64,000 nt of DNA from Xylanimonas protaetiae (lineage in GTDB: Bacteria; Actinomycetota; Actinomycetes; Actinomycetales; Cellulomonadaceae). The notes beneath the pieces were generated by a model that had not been told where the DNA came from, made no database searches, and saw only the letters and a list, made by a program, of their open reading frames with translations. Of the stretch, positions 17,531 to 26,604 are shown one piece after another. The position numbers and the translations under genes were made by a program. The stretch's first letter is position 1. The number at the start of each line of letters is the position of its first letter. The stretch lies in NCBI RefSeq assembly GCF_004135385.1, contig NZ_CP035493.1:372001-436000 (forward strand), read 5' to 3'.

Positions 17531-18513
17531 AGGGAGACCGAGCTCCCGCTCGCAGCAGACGCGAGGGCCGCCTCGCAGACGAGCAACGTCATGACGCCCT
17601 GCTCCATGGTGACAATGTCATTCTGGACGCCCAAGACCGCGTCCCGGAGTGCTTCGTGCTCGGCCCTCAGAGGTTCCCGCTTAGCAAACGCGAACCGCGT
17701 GATGTCGCCCTCAGAGACGCCGCGGAACGCAGTGACGGCCTCCCACTCGGTCTGAATGAGACCGTTGGCGAAGAAGGTCAGGTCACCGGTCGACGTGTCC
17801 GCCACAAAGGCGCCTCGTTCGCCGGTCACGACACAGAGGCGCTCCTTCATCGGGGAGAGCCAGTTGATGGTGTGGTTGACCATCACGCCGTTCTTGAGAC
17901 GACCCGTCGCGACGACCATATCCTCGTGCTGGCGCCCCGAACGGTGCGTCGTCTGCGCCGACAGCGATGCGTACTCGCTCTGGGCCACCCACGCCGTGAG
18001 GTCGAAGTCGTGCGCACCAAGGTCCTTGATCACTCCGACATCGGCAATGCGGGCCGGGAACGGGCCCTGCCGACGCGTGGCGATCTGGTAGACCTCGCCG
18101 AGCTCGCCCGCCTCGATCCGTCGACGCATCTCCTGAAGGGCGGGGTTGTACCTCTCGACGTGACCCACCGCACCGACCAGGCCCGCCCGCGCAAAGGCCG
18201 CCGCCATGCGCTCGCCCGCGCCTGACGTGTCGGCGATGGGCTTCTCCACCATCGTGTGCACGCCAGCAGCGGCCAGCTTGAGCGCTGCGTCCTCGTGAAA
18301 CGCCGTAGGGACGGCCACCACCGCCAGGTCGAGCCCGACGGCGATCAGGCTCTCGACATCGGGCAGCACCTCGACACCGTGCGCGACGCCGAACCTGTCA
18401 CCGCCCGGGTCAGCAATCGCGACCAGGTCGACCCCGTCCACCTCGCGCAGAACACGAGCATGGTGGCGACCCATCGATCCGATGCCCAGCAAGCCCGCAC
18501 GCAGGTTTCCCAT
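17527..18513 (-). CDS. wbpB: Gfo/Idh/MocA oxidoreductase, WbpB-like UDP-GlcNAcA 3-dehydrogenase
   Basis: The 328-residue enzyme has an N-terminal NAD domain, AGLLGIGSMGRHHARVLREV, near residue 4. The family motif VEKPIAD sits near residue 97, VGHVERYNPA near 120 and the substrate-side IKDLGAHDFDLTAW near 165. WbpB/WlbA enzymes oxidise C3 of UDP-GlcNAcA to a 3-keto sugar for the adjacent aminotransferase. The ATG at 18513 overlaps the aminotransferase stop by one base (TGATG), and its stop overlaps the GT4 start. Substrate assignment rests on the neighbouring WbpE- and WbpD-like genes, because Gfo/Idh/MocA enzymes are diverse. Confidence 0.85.
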   Translation of the reverse strand: MGNLRAGLLGIGSMGRHHARVLREVDGVDLVAIADPGGDRFGVAHGVEVLPDVESLIAVGLDLAVVAVPTAFHEDAALKLAAAGVHTMVEKPIADTSGAGERMAAAFARAGLVGAVGHVERYNPALQEMRRRIEAGELGEVYQIATRRQGPFPARIADVGVIKDLGAHDFDLTAWVAQSEYASLSAQTTHRSGRQHEDMVVATGRLKNGVMVNHTINWLSPMKERLCVVTGERGAFVADTSTGDLTFFANGLIQTEWEAVTAFRGVSEGDITRFAFAKREPLRAEHEALRDAVLGVQNDIVTMEQGVMTLLVCEAALASAASGSSVSL

Positions 18514-19538
18514 CAGGCGCCCGCCTTCGCGGTGGCGTTGACGCCAGCGACGATCCGCTCGAGGTCGTCCTGCGTGAGCGACGGGTGAACCGGCAACGAG
18601 AGCACGGATCTCGCCGCGACCTCTGTGTTCGGTAGGTCGAGACCCGGCGCGTAGGGCGCGAGCGAGGCAAGACGGTGGTTCGGGATGGGGTAATACGCGC
18701 CCGAACCGACGTTGTACTCCTCGCGCAGGGCCCGCTGAAAGCCATCGCGGTCGTCGTCGACAAGGATCGTGTACTGGTGGTAGACGTGCGTCGCGCTCGG
18801 GTCGACGTACGGCGTGACGACCCCGTGGAGGTTGGCGTCAAGAATCGCCGCGTTTTCCTGGCGAGTCTTCGTCCACGCCTCCAGCTTGGTGAGCTGGACC
18901 CGTCCGATGGCAGCGTGGATGTCCGTCATGCGTGCGTTGAAGCCAACGACCTCGTTGGCGTACTGCTTCTCCATGCCCTGGTTGCGCAACAGACGGACGC
19001 CGTGTGCGATCTCGTCGACACACGAGACCATGCCCCCCTCGCCCGACGTCATGTTCTTGGTCGGGTACAGGGAGAACACACCGAAACTGCCGAAGGTGCC
19101 GACCGGCTGGCCCATCCACGTCGAACCATGCGCCTGGGCTGCGTCCTCAAAGACGGCAATGCCGAACTCCTCAGCGAGCGAGGTGAACGCCGACATGTTG
19201 GCTGCCTGGCCGTACAGGTGGACGGGCATGACCGCCTTCGTGCGCGGCGTGATCGCGGCGCGAACCGATGCGGGATCGAGATTGAAGGTGCGCGGGTCGA
19301 TGTCCGCGAACACTGGTGACGCACCCGCCAGGGCGACCGAGTTGCCCGTCGCGGCGAACGTGAACGAGGGCACGATGACCTCGTCCCCCGGACCGATGCC
19401 TGCGGCGAGGAGGCCAAGGTGGAGGCCCGAGGTGCCGGAGTTGACGGCGACCGACGTACGGCCGGCGACCATCTTCTCGGCAAACTCCTTCTCGAAGGCC
19501 GCAACCTCGGGACCCTGCGCGATCATGCCGGATCGCAT
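18513..19538 (-). CDS. wbpE: DegT/DnrJ/EryC1-family PLP aminotransferase, WbpE-like; N-terminus broken
   Basis: WbpE transfers an amino group to C3 of the 3-keto uronic acid. The open frame from ATG 19538 encodes 341 residues: MRSGMIAQGPEVAAFEKEFA, the PLP-phosphate loop VNSGTSGLHLGLLAAGIGPG, EDAAQAHGS, and the Schiff-base lysine in SLYPTKNMTSGEGGM. Family members normally have about 22 more residues (FxPxAKPVIGDEE...). These are encoded just upstream but in another frame, from GTG 19606, which overlaps the wbpD stop. The break coincides with a G6 run at 19587-19592, and a seventh base would restore the full protein. No in-frame start exists between 19606 and 19538. The real gene is probably 18513-19606 with either a sequencing error or a true deletion. 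Confidence 0.85.
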   Translation of the reverse strand: MRSGMIAQGPEVAAFEKEFAEKMVAGRTSVAVNSGTSGLHLGLLAAGIGPGDEVIVPSFTFAATGNSVALAGASPVFADIDPRTFNLDPASVRAAITPRTKAVMPVHLYGQAANMSAFTSLAEEFGIAVFEDAAQAHGSTWMGQPVGTFGSFGVFSLYPTKNMTSGEGGMVSCVDEIAHGVRLLRNQGMEKQYANEVVGFNARMTDIHAAIGRVQLTKLEAWTKTRQENAAILDANLHGVVTPYVDPSATHVYHQYTILVDDDRDGFQRALREEYNVGSGAYYPIPNHRLASLAPYAPGLDLPNTEVAARSVLSLPVHPSLTQDDLERIVAGVNATAKAGA

Positions 19539-19602
19539 GACGCGATCGACCGCCGCGCGCTCCTCGTCACCGATGACTGGCTTGGCGGGGGGATGAACGT
19601 GC

Positions 19603-20199
19603 TCACTTGCTGGCCACCTCTCGGATGCTTCCGTCGAACTCCTCGTAGACCGTACCGGTCTGCGGGCACCTCCAGACGTCTCTGTCCTTCACGAGTGGCG
19701 CGCCGGCGTGCCCGACCCAGCCGACCTGCCGAGCCGGCACGCCCATGACGATCGCGTGTGTAGGGACGTCGCGCGTGACGACGGCTCCTGCCGCGACCGT
19801 GGCCCACGCCCCGATCGTCACCGGCGCGACGCACACCGCGCGCGCTCCGATCGATGCTCCGTCGCCGATCGTCACGCCGACGGCGTGCCAGTCGTCTGCA
19901 CTCTTCAGTGACCCATCGGGGTTGACCGCACGCGGGTACTGGTCGTTCGTCAGCACGACTGCCGGACCGATGAACACACCGTTGCCGAGTATCGCCGGCT
20001 CGTAGACGAGGGCATAGTTCTGAACCTTGCAGTGATCTCCCAGGTGCACACCGGTTCCGAGGTACGCACCTCGCCCGACGATGCACCCCCTGCCGATCGT
20101 CACCCGCTCGCGGACCTGCGCCAGGTGCCAGATCGACGATCCGTCGCCAACGACGGCGTCGTCGGACACATCCGCACTCGGCGCGACTCGCACTGCCAT
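19603..20199 (-). CDS. wbpD: Left-handed beta-helix N-acetyltransferase, WbpD-like
   Basis: This 198-residue hexapeptide-repeat enzyme is expected to acetylate the 3-amino group of UDP-GlcNAc3NA with acetyl-CoA. ATG 20199 has GGAGGAG upstream; a longer frame to 20262 has none. The chain is almost entirely I/V-G-x-x hexapeptide turns (VVGDGSSIWHLAQVRERVTIG, VTIGDGASIGARAVCVAP). It ends with the GVPARQVGWVGHAG motif that resembles the WbpD/WlbB C-terminal signature. A short extension with WRCPQTGTVYEE follows. It is the first gene of the overlapping wbpD-wbpE-wbpB-GT4 operon, and the 121-base divergent gap to the GT2 gene at 20321 must hold its promoter. Confidence 0.88.
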   Translation of the reverse strand: MAVRVAPSADVSDDAVVGDGSSIWHLAQVRERVTIGRGCIVGRGAYLGTGVHLGDHCKVQNYALVYEPAILGNGVFIGPAVVLTNDQYPRAVNPDGSLKSADDWHAVGVTIGDGASIGARAVCVAPVTIGAWATVAAGAVVTRDVPTHAIVMGVPARQVGWVGHAGAPLVKDRDVWRCPQTGTVYEEFDGSIREVASK

Positions 20200-20320
20200 G
20201 GGACTCCTCCGTGGAGAGACAACGTGACGGCGAAGGTGGTCATACCTCCGATCCGACGGCAAACACTATCCGAACACCCGTGCCCATCCGGGAGCCATCG
20301 AACCTGGGAGAATGGCGATC

Positions 20321-21013
20321 ATGTCCACCACCGCACGCCCCGACGAGGCTCGCGCCGACACATGGTTCGTCGTACCCACCTTCAACGAGGCCCAGGTCAT
20401 CGGCGACGTCGTCGGCGAGATCTGCGGCCAGGGGTTCTCTGTCGTCGTCGTCGACGACTGCTCGAGCGACGACTCAGGTGCGATAGCACGCGCCGCTGGC
20501 GCCGTGGTCGCGCGCCACGCGACGAACCTCGGTCAGGGAGCGGCGCTCCAGACTGGGATCGAGTTCGCGCTCCGGCGAGGAGCTTCCTACATCGTGACCT
20601 ACGACTCCGACGGACAGCACCGCCTCGTCGACGCCGTTGCCATGCTTGATCTCGCCGTCGAGGACGGGCTCGGTTTCGTGTTCGGCTCACGCTTTCTCGA
20701 CAACCGCACCCAGACTGGCCGCATCAAGAAGATGGTGCTTCGGTTCGCGGCCTGGTTCACGCGTCAGTCGACCGGCATGAAACTCACGGATGCCCACAAC
20801 GGGCTACGGGTGATCCGCGCCGACGTCGCCCGAGCGATAGACCTCCGCCAGAATCGCATGGCTCACGCCAGCGAAATCGTCACGCAACTGGGTCGCTCCA
20901 AGCAACCCTGGGCGGAGTACCCGGTCCACGTGCTCTACACCGACTACTCGCGCAGCAAGGGTCAGAGCCTCTGGAACTCCGTCAACATCCTTGTCGACCT
21001 CCTCATCCGATAG
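20321..21013 (+). CDS. Family 2 glycosyltransferase (polyprenyl-phosphate mannose/glucose type)
   Basis: The soluble GT-A enzyme has about 230 residues. FVVPTFNEAQVIGDV opens the domain, VVDDCSSDDSG sits near residue 42 and the DxD-like site YDSDGQH near 85. GSRFLDNR and LTDAHNGLRVIR match the DPM1-like subgroup. ATG 20321 is favoured because GGGAG lies about 10 bases upstream; ATG 20312 is too close to that site. It is followed 7 bases later by a DUF2304 membrane protein, a pairing common in actinobacterial and archaeal sugar loci, where the small protein anchors or assists the transferase. The donor is unknown. Confidence 0.85.
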   Translation: MSTTARPDEARADTWFVVPTFNEAQVIGDVVGEICGQGFSVVVVDDCSSDDSGAIARAAGAVVARHATNLGQGAALQTGIEFALRRGASYIVTYDSDGQHRLVDAVAMLDLAVEDGLGFVFGSRFLDNRTQTGRIKKMVLRFAAWFTRQSTGMKLTDAHNGLRVIRADVARAIDLRQNRMAHASEIVTQLGRSKQPWAEYPVHVLYTDYSRSKGQSLWNSVNILVDLLIR

Positions 21014-21020
21014 GTCTTTG

Positions 21021-21368
21021 ATGCTCATCCAGTTCTTCCTCGCCGCCGCGATCGTGGCGGTCGTCGTCCTTCTCGGGCGCACCACACGCAACGTCAGACA
21101 CCTGGCGATGCGCCGACTCTTCCTTCTCGCGTTCGCGGTGGCGTCCGTACTCGCAATCGCCTTCCCTGAGGCGCTGTCGCGGATTGCCCAGGCAGTCGGA
21201 GTCGGACGCGGCGCGGATCTCCTCCTCTATTGCCTGGTCATCGCGTTCATCGGGACGCTCGCGATGCATGCGCGGCGCTCGAACGAACTTGGACGAATGA
21301 TCACACTGACCACCCGGCGCCTTGCGATCCTCGAGGCCGAGGACGAGCTGCGCCGAGCCGCACCGTGA
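21021..21368 (+). CDS. DUF2304-like small membrane protein
   Basis: This 115-residue protein has three hydrophobic helices: IQFFLAAAIVAVVVLLG, LFLLAFAVASVLAIAF and LLLYCLVIAFIGTLAM. A charged C-terminal tail ends LAILEAEDELRRAAP. The arrangement and the ELGRMITLTTRRLAILE segment match DUF2304 proteins, which accompany GT2 enzymes. The ATG at 21021 was chosen because it precedes the first helix directly; an upstream frame from 20991 would overlap the GT2. It probably recruits the GT2 to the membrane. Its stop is 16 bases from the convergent CWB2 gene. Confidence 0.75.
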   Translation: MLIQFFLAAAIVAVVVLLGRTTRNVRHLAMRRLFLLAFAVASVLAIAFPEALSRIAQAVGVGRGADLLLYCLVIAFIGTLAMHARRSNELGRMITLTTRRLAILEAEDELRRAAP

Positions 21369-21384
21369 CACTGGCCACTTTCAC

Positions 21385-24300
21385 TCAGCCTGCGCATCGC
21401 TGGCCTCGGAGCACGGCGTCCGAGAGGACCGGCTCACTTCCCAGCACGACTCGAGTGTTGATGCTGAGCGCCGCGAGCACGTCCGAGCCGGAGGCCGGGA
21501 TGCATTGCTGCACCGAGGTCAGCACAGGTGACCGGAGTCGGCCGGCGAGCGCTGCGGCGGCCAGGGCGTCTGGATAATCAGCGCCTGTCGCGAAGAACGC
21601 CGTCGAGGTGCCCTGAGGGAAGAGTGTCGCGATCGCTGCGGCCGTCGCGTACCGGTCGGCCCCGCCGTAGCGGTGAACCGTCATCCCCTGGGACCGCAGA
21701 CTGTCCTCGACGCCACGGGACACGACCGCGGGTGAGCCCGCGAGCCTCACTGTCGTGACGCCCAGCTCCCGCAGCCGCGAGACGAGAGCGCCCGGCGCCA
21801 CCTGCGCGGAGCTTTCGACCAGGAACACTGGCGCGTCCGCAGCGCCAGCGGCGGCGCTGGCGGCGAGCGCGTCCGGGAAGTCTTCACCAGTCGCGACGAA
21901 CGCTTCGGAAGCCCGGGTGAAGGCCGCAGACACGGCGAGTGCGGTCGCATACCGATCTGCCCCCGACACCCGAATGGTCGGCGCGATCATGCCGAGTGCG
22001 GCCGCCACGTCGTCACTCAACACGCTAGGTCCGCCAACGACCACGATCTGCTTCGGGGCCAGGCGCTCGATCTCCGCACGGACCGCACCCGGCAACGATG
22101 TCGGCATCGAAAGCAGGAGCGGACCGCCTCGAACTGCCGCCGCCGCCGCCGCCGCGAGCCCGTCAGGGAAGTCCGCCCCGGTCGCGACGTACACCACTGG
22201 CACACCGGGGGAGAACCGCTGGGAGACCTCGATGGCGGTCTCGTAACGCGTCGGTCCCGCCAGACGGGTGCTCTGACCAGGGGTGAAGCCCTTCAAACTC
22301 CCTGGCGGCGGAGTTGCCGATGCCGGGACGACCGTCGTCGTCGCTGCGGAGACCTGGGAGACCGTCGCGTACCCAGCCTGGGTTCCAGTCACCCTCACTG
22401 ACAGGGCCTTGCCGACGTCGGCTGCGACCGGGCTGTACGAGGCACCCGTCGCACCAGCGATCGGGACGCCGGCGCTCAGCCACTGATACGTCAGTGCCGT
22501 ACCCACGGTCCAAGTCCCGGGTGTGGCCAGCTGCACCAGGCCAACCATCGCCGGGCCTGACGTGACCGGCAGCGGCGCCGTCAGCACACCCTGCGCCACG
22601 GCAGGGGTCGGCGCCGACACACGCTGCACCGACGTATATCCGGCAAGGGTGCCCGACACGGCGAAAGTGATCGTCTTGCCCAGGTCTGCGGCCGTCGGCG
22701 TGTAGGTAGTCGCCGTCGCCCCAGGGATGGGCGTGGATCCGGCGCTCCACTGGTACGAGAGCTGCGCCCCGGTGGTCCACGATCCCGTCGTCACCGACAG
22801 CGATGACCCAACCCGCGCCGTCCCGCCGATGGTCGGCGTTGGCGCCGACAGCACGCCAGGCGCCACCGCGCCTGTCGCGTCCGACGTGACGAGGAAAGGC
22901 TGCCCGCCCGGCGGGGTCATTGTCACCTCAACCGTCAGGGCCTTCCCCACAACCGTCGGAGCGACCACGTACGTCGGCGATGTTGCGCCGCTGATCGCCG
23001 CGCCGCCTGCCAACCATTGGTAGCCGACAGTGGTTCCGGCCGGCACAGCGCCAGGTGTCACAGTGACCGAGGCGCCAACCTGCGCCGCGCCCGTGATCTG
23101 GGGCTTCGTCGCCACCTGAACCTGGACTGCCTCGACGGTCAGCCCCGGTGCGCCTGCTGTCGCACCGTTAGCGGCCCATCCGGTCCAGCCCCGACCAGTG
23201 ACGTAGGCGCGATAGACGACTGACTTGGTCGACGCGTCCGGGCCGGCGAGGCGAAGCTGCACGGCCTCAAGGTGCTGGATGGTCGTCGTCCCACAGGTCG
23301 CACTCTGCTTGACGGCGCCTGCCCACCCCGACCCAGACACCGCCGCGGTGCACGTGAGAGAAGACCCCGGTGAACCGACATAGTTGACCGAGATCGCCTG
23401 GAGAGGCTTCGACTGGCCAGTCGTCCCGATGGTCTCGCCGGGCAACGCCCACGAACCCCATCCCCCGTCGACACGACCGACAGACACGACGCCCGACGTA
23501 ACGCTGGGGATGCCGGGACCGCGCGGGAACCGCGCGAGAACCGCCGGGTCGACATCGATCCACGTCGCCGATGTGCCCGCCCACGCGTACACGACCGGCA
23601 TAGAACCGAACCAGTTGAGCCGTCCCTGCGACAGCCAGAGGAGCTCGTCCGTGGCAGGGTTGTGCACGAGCCTCTGAACCGCTGGCAGCGTTGCATAGCC
23701 TCCCAGCACCGAGTCCGGCACCTCCGTGACATTCCCGAGAGCCGTTGTCAGTTCCTCGAGCATCCCGACGTCTGGGACGTACCGCTTGCCTGTACCGTCG
23801 ATGAGGTAGACGGGCGCTGTCCCAGCGGCCCTGACCAGCGCTCCCGTCACCAAGCCACGTGGGTCGCCGAACCAGGCCCCATACGTCATGAAGAAGTTCC
23901 GGTTCCCGTACGACGAGCACGAGTCGCCGGTGCCCGGATAGGCGGCGAGAGCCGCCGCATTCGGGACGTACGGGGTGTAGATGTAGAGTCCCGCAGTCGC
24001 CTGGTTCTCGATAAACACTGACGCGGTGCCGCACGCCGTGTTCGGGTTGTACTGGACCTGGTTGACACGCCCCGCCTGATAGGCATAGCGCGTCGCGTTC
24101 GCCCGGTAGACCTTGTACTGGCGCGCAGCCAGCCGGAGTTGGTTGAAGAACCCGTAGTAGTTGGTGTTGCAGTTCGCCGTGCCGCCCGGACCTGTGTCGG
24201 GACACCCATAGCCGGTGGCCCGGTCATAGTTCCCGGTTGTCGGAGCGGACTTCGTGACGAGCGACGTCTCCTTTTGGAGCAGGACGAGCAGCACCTTCTG

Positions 24301-24672
24301 GCTTACGCCGCAAGCCTGACCGACCTTGGCGACGATGCTGGCGGCACTCTCGTTCGTGGCACCGGCGTAGGCTTTGCAGTAGGAGTCGGCGGCCATGGAA
24401 GGCGTCGTCACCACATAGTTCTTGAGGCAGGGCGCATTCCCGGCCACACAGCCGGAACCCTTCTCGTTCAGGAAGCTCTGCACCTGCGCTGCCGTCATCG
24501 CCGCCCCGTCGTAGAACAAGGCGTCAGAGATGATGTTGCCAGGCGTGAACTGCGTGGCAGTGACAGCGGCCGGGACAGTGGCCGCCTCGACCGCGCTCAG
24601 GGGGAGGAGGACCGCGACGAGAGCGCCCGTCACCGCGGTCGAGACCGCGGCGAGCCGCCGCCGCGCGGTCAA
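21385..24672 (-). CDS. Large secreted CWB2 protein with lysozyme-like N-domain and three Ig-like repeats
   Basis: The 1,095-residue exported protein has a signal peptide ending near AVEA (residue 30). Residues about 40-265 form a cysteine-rich domain with FTPGNIISDALFYDG and LLVLLQKETSLVT, where the glutamate resembles the catalytic Glu of transglycosylase/lysozyme folds, plus YYGFFNQLRLAARQYKVYR. A region at 270-525 contains Trp-Gly repeats (GGWGSWALPGE, GRGWTGWAANGA). Three Ig-like repeats of about 90 residues follow, each with YQWLxxGxxIxGATxxxYxPxxxDxGK, at about 527-810. The C-terminus has three CWB2 modules, starting RLAGPTRYETA, RVSGADRYATA and RYGGADRYATA. The start is TTG 24672, overlapping the lipoprotein stop. 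It probably acts on, or attaches to, the cell wall; catalysis is inference. Confidence 0.85.
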   Translation of the reverse strand: MTARRRLAAVSTAVTGALVAVLLPLSAVEAATVPAAVTATQFTPGNIISDALFYDGAAMTAAQVQSFLNEKGSGCVAGNAPCLKNYVVTTPSMAADSYCKAYAGATNESAASIVAKVGQACGVSQKVLLVLLQKETSLVTKSAPTTGNYDRATGYGCPDTGPGGTANCNTNYYGFFNQLRLAARQYKVYRANATRYAYQAGRVNQVQYNPNTACGTASVFIENQATAGLYIYTPYVPNAAALAAYPGTGDSCSSYGNRNFFMTYGAWFGDPRGLVTGALVRAAGTAPVYLIDGTGKRYVPDVGMLEELTTALGNVTEVPDSVLGGYATLPAVQRLVHNPATDELLWLSQGRLNWFGSMPVVYAWAGTSATWIDVDPAVLARFPRGPGIPSVTSGVVSVGRVDGGWGSWALPGETIGTTGQSKPLQAISVNYVGSPGSSLTCTAAVSGSGWAGAVKQSATCGTTTIQHLEAVQLRLAGPDASTKSVVYRAYVTGRGWTGWAANGATAGAPGLTVEAVQVQVATKPQITGAAQVGASVTVTPGAVPAGTTVGYQWLAGGAAISGATSPTYVVAPTVVGKALTVEVTMTPPGGQPFLVTSDATGAVAPGVLSAPTPTIGGTARVGSSLSVTTGSWTTGAQLSYQWSAGSTPIPGATATTYTPTAADLGKTITFAVSGTLAGYTSVQRVSAPTPAVAQGVLTAPLPVTSGPAMVGLVQLATPGTWTVGTALTYQWLSAGVPIAGATGASYSPVAADVGKALSVRVTGTQAGYATVSQVSAATTTVVPASATPPPGSLKGFTPGQSTRLAGPTRYETAIEVSQRFSPGVPVVYVATGADFPDGLAAAAAAAVRGGPLLLSMPTSLPGAVRAEIERLAPKQIVVVGGPSVLSDDVAAALGMIAPTIRVSGADRYATALAVSAAFTRASEAFVATGEDFPDALAASAAAGAADAPVFLVESSAQVAPGALVSRLRELGVTTVRLAGSPAVVSRGVEDSLRSQGMTVHRYGGADRYATAAAIATLFPQGTSTAFFATGADYPDALAAAALAGRLRSPVLTSVQQCIPASGSDVLAALSINTRVVLGSEPVLSDAVLRGQRCAG

Positions 24673-25253
24673 TGCTGCGTCCCGTCAGACGTGACGCTCC
24701 CGGCGCCCACCGACATCGGCGACTCGTAGCTGAGCTCAAGGGTCCACGCCTTCCCTGGCTCCGGGAGCGCGAGGTCCACGTTGGCGCACCAGGTGACCGT
24801 TGCATCGGCCTCTGCCTCGGACGCGCCCGTGACGGTCCTGTCGTCCTGGCTGAGCGTGAAGGTGCACGTACCCCCCGCCTCGATGGCGTCCTGTACGAAC
24901 CCACCTGCCGAGACAACGTCCTCGGACGCCAAGGTGCCGATGGCGATCGCGGTAACTGGCTTGCGACTCTCTGTTGTCTCTGGCGCCGTCGGGCCGGACG
25001 ACGCCACGATCGACTGCGCCGGCGCGGGCTCGAGCGACGCCGGAGCCGACGTTGCCGGCTCAGGCGACGCCGGATCCGACGGGACGGACGACGCCCACTC
25101 GTCGGGCTGCGCCGCGGGCTCAGACGAGGCGGGCGCCGACTCGGTCGGTGCGCCGGCACCGCCTGCCAGGAGGCCGGCGCATGCGCTCAAGGGAGCCGCT
25201 GCGACAAGCAGCGAACCGCTAACGATGATGGAACGGGTCAGTTGCCTGCGCAT
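24669..25253 (-). CDS. Putative lipoprotein with Ser/Ala/Pro-rich linker
   Basis: This 194-residue protein has a lipobox LSAC at residues 22-25 after the hydrophobic IIVSGSLLVAAAP, so it is probably lipid-anchored outside the membrane. Residues about 35-95 are a low-complexity linker rich in S, P, E and A. The C-terminal 95 residues form a compact domain with two cysteines (TCTFTLSQDD and VTWCANVDLAL), probably disulfide-bonded and beta-rich, with no family I recognise. Its stop overlaps the TTG start of the CWB2 protein, so the two are co-expressed and may act together at the surface. Confidence 0.7.
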   Translation of the reverse strand: MRRQLTRSIIVSGSLLVAAAPLSACAGLLAGGAGAPTESAPASSEPAAQPDEWASSVPSDPASPEPATSAPASLEPAPAQSIVASSGPTAPETTESRKPVTAIAIGTLASEDVVSAGGFVQDAIEAGGTCTFTLSQDDRTVTGASEAEADATVTWCANVDLALPEPGKAWTLELSYESPMSVGAGSVTSDGTQH

Positions 25254-25413
25254 CGCAGACCTCCTTGGACGACCTGGACTAGCCGAGGGGAAGGCTCGCC
25301 CAGGCTAAGCCGGAGCGGTGTCCTCTGCCGGGAGGCTGGCGCCCGGCGCGGCTCAGGGCCCGGGTGCCCTCTCTGCGGGACGCCTTCAGGATCGACGTCA
25401 CCACCCGAGCCGG

Positions 25414-26448
<1,035 letters not shown>

Positions 26449-26463
26449 CCCGCGCCTGACCGA

Positions 26464-26505
26464 CGTCGACGGGCTCGACCGCCTCCGCGGTCGGGCCCGT
26501 CGACG
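26464..26505 (+). terminator. Hairpin terminator after rmlB
   Basis: A 19-bp stem (26464-26482 with 26487-26505, one G-T wobble) and a CTCC loop start 15 bases after the rmlB stop. There is no U-tract, as is usual in high-GC actinobacteria. Confidence 0.75.
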
Positions 26506-26590
26506 CGTCCAGCTCCGTAAGCGCGCCGCGCTTCACAAACCCTGCACCTGTTGCGCTCGTCGGGGCCGGAAGCCCCCGACACCTGCCACG

Positions 26591-26596
26591 TATGCT
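26591..26596 (+). promoter_or_regulatory. Putative -10 box TATGCT for the LCP operon
   Basis: TATGCT lies 8 bases before GTG 26605, and there is no ribosome site between them. This suggests a leaderless mRNA and supports that start over the longer frame from 26551. Confidence 0.5.
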
Positions 26597-26604
26597 CAGT
26601 CCCC

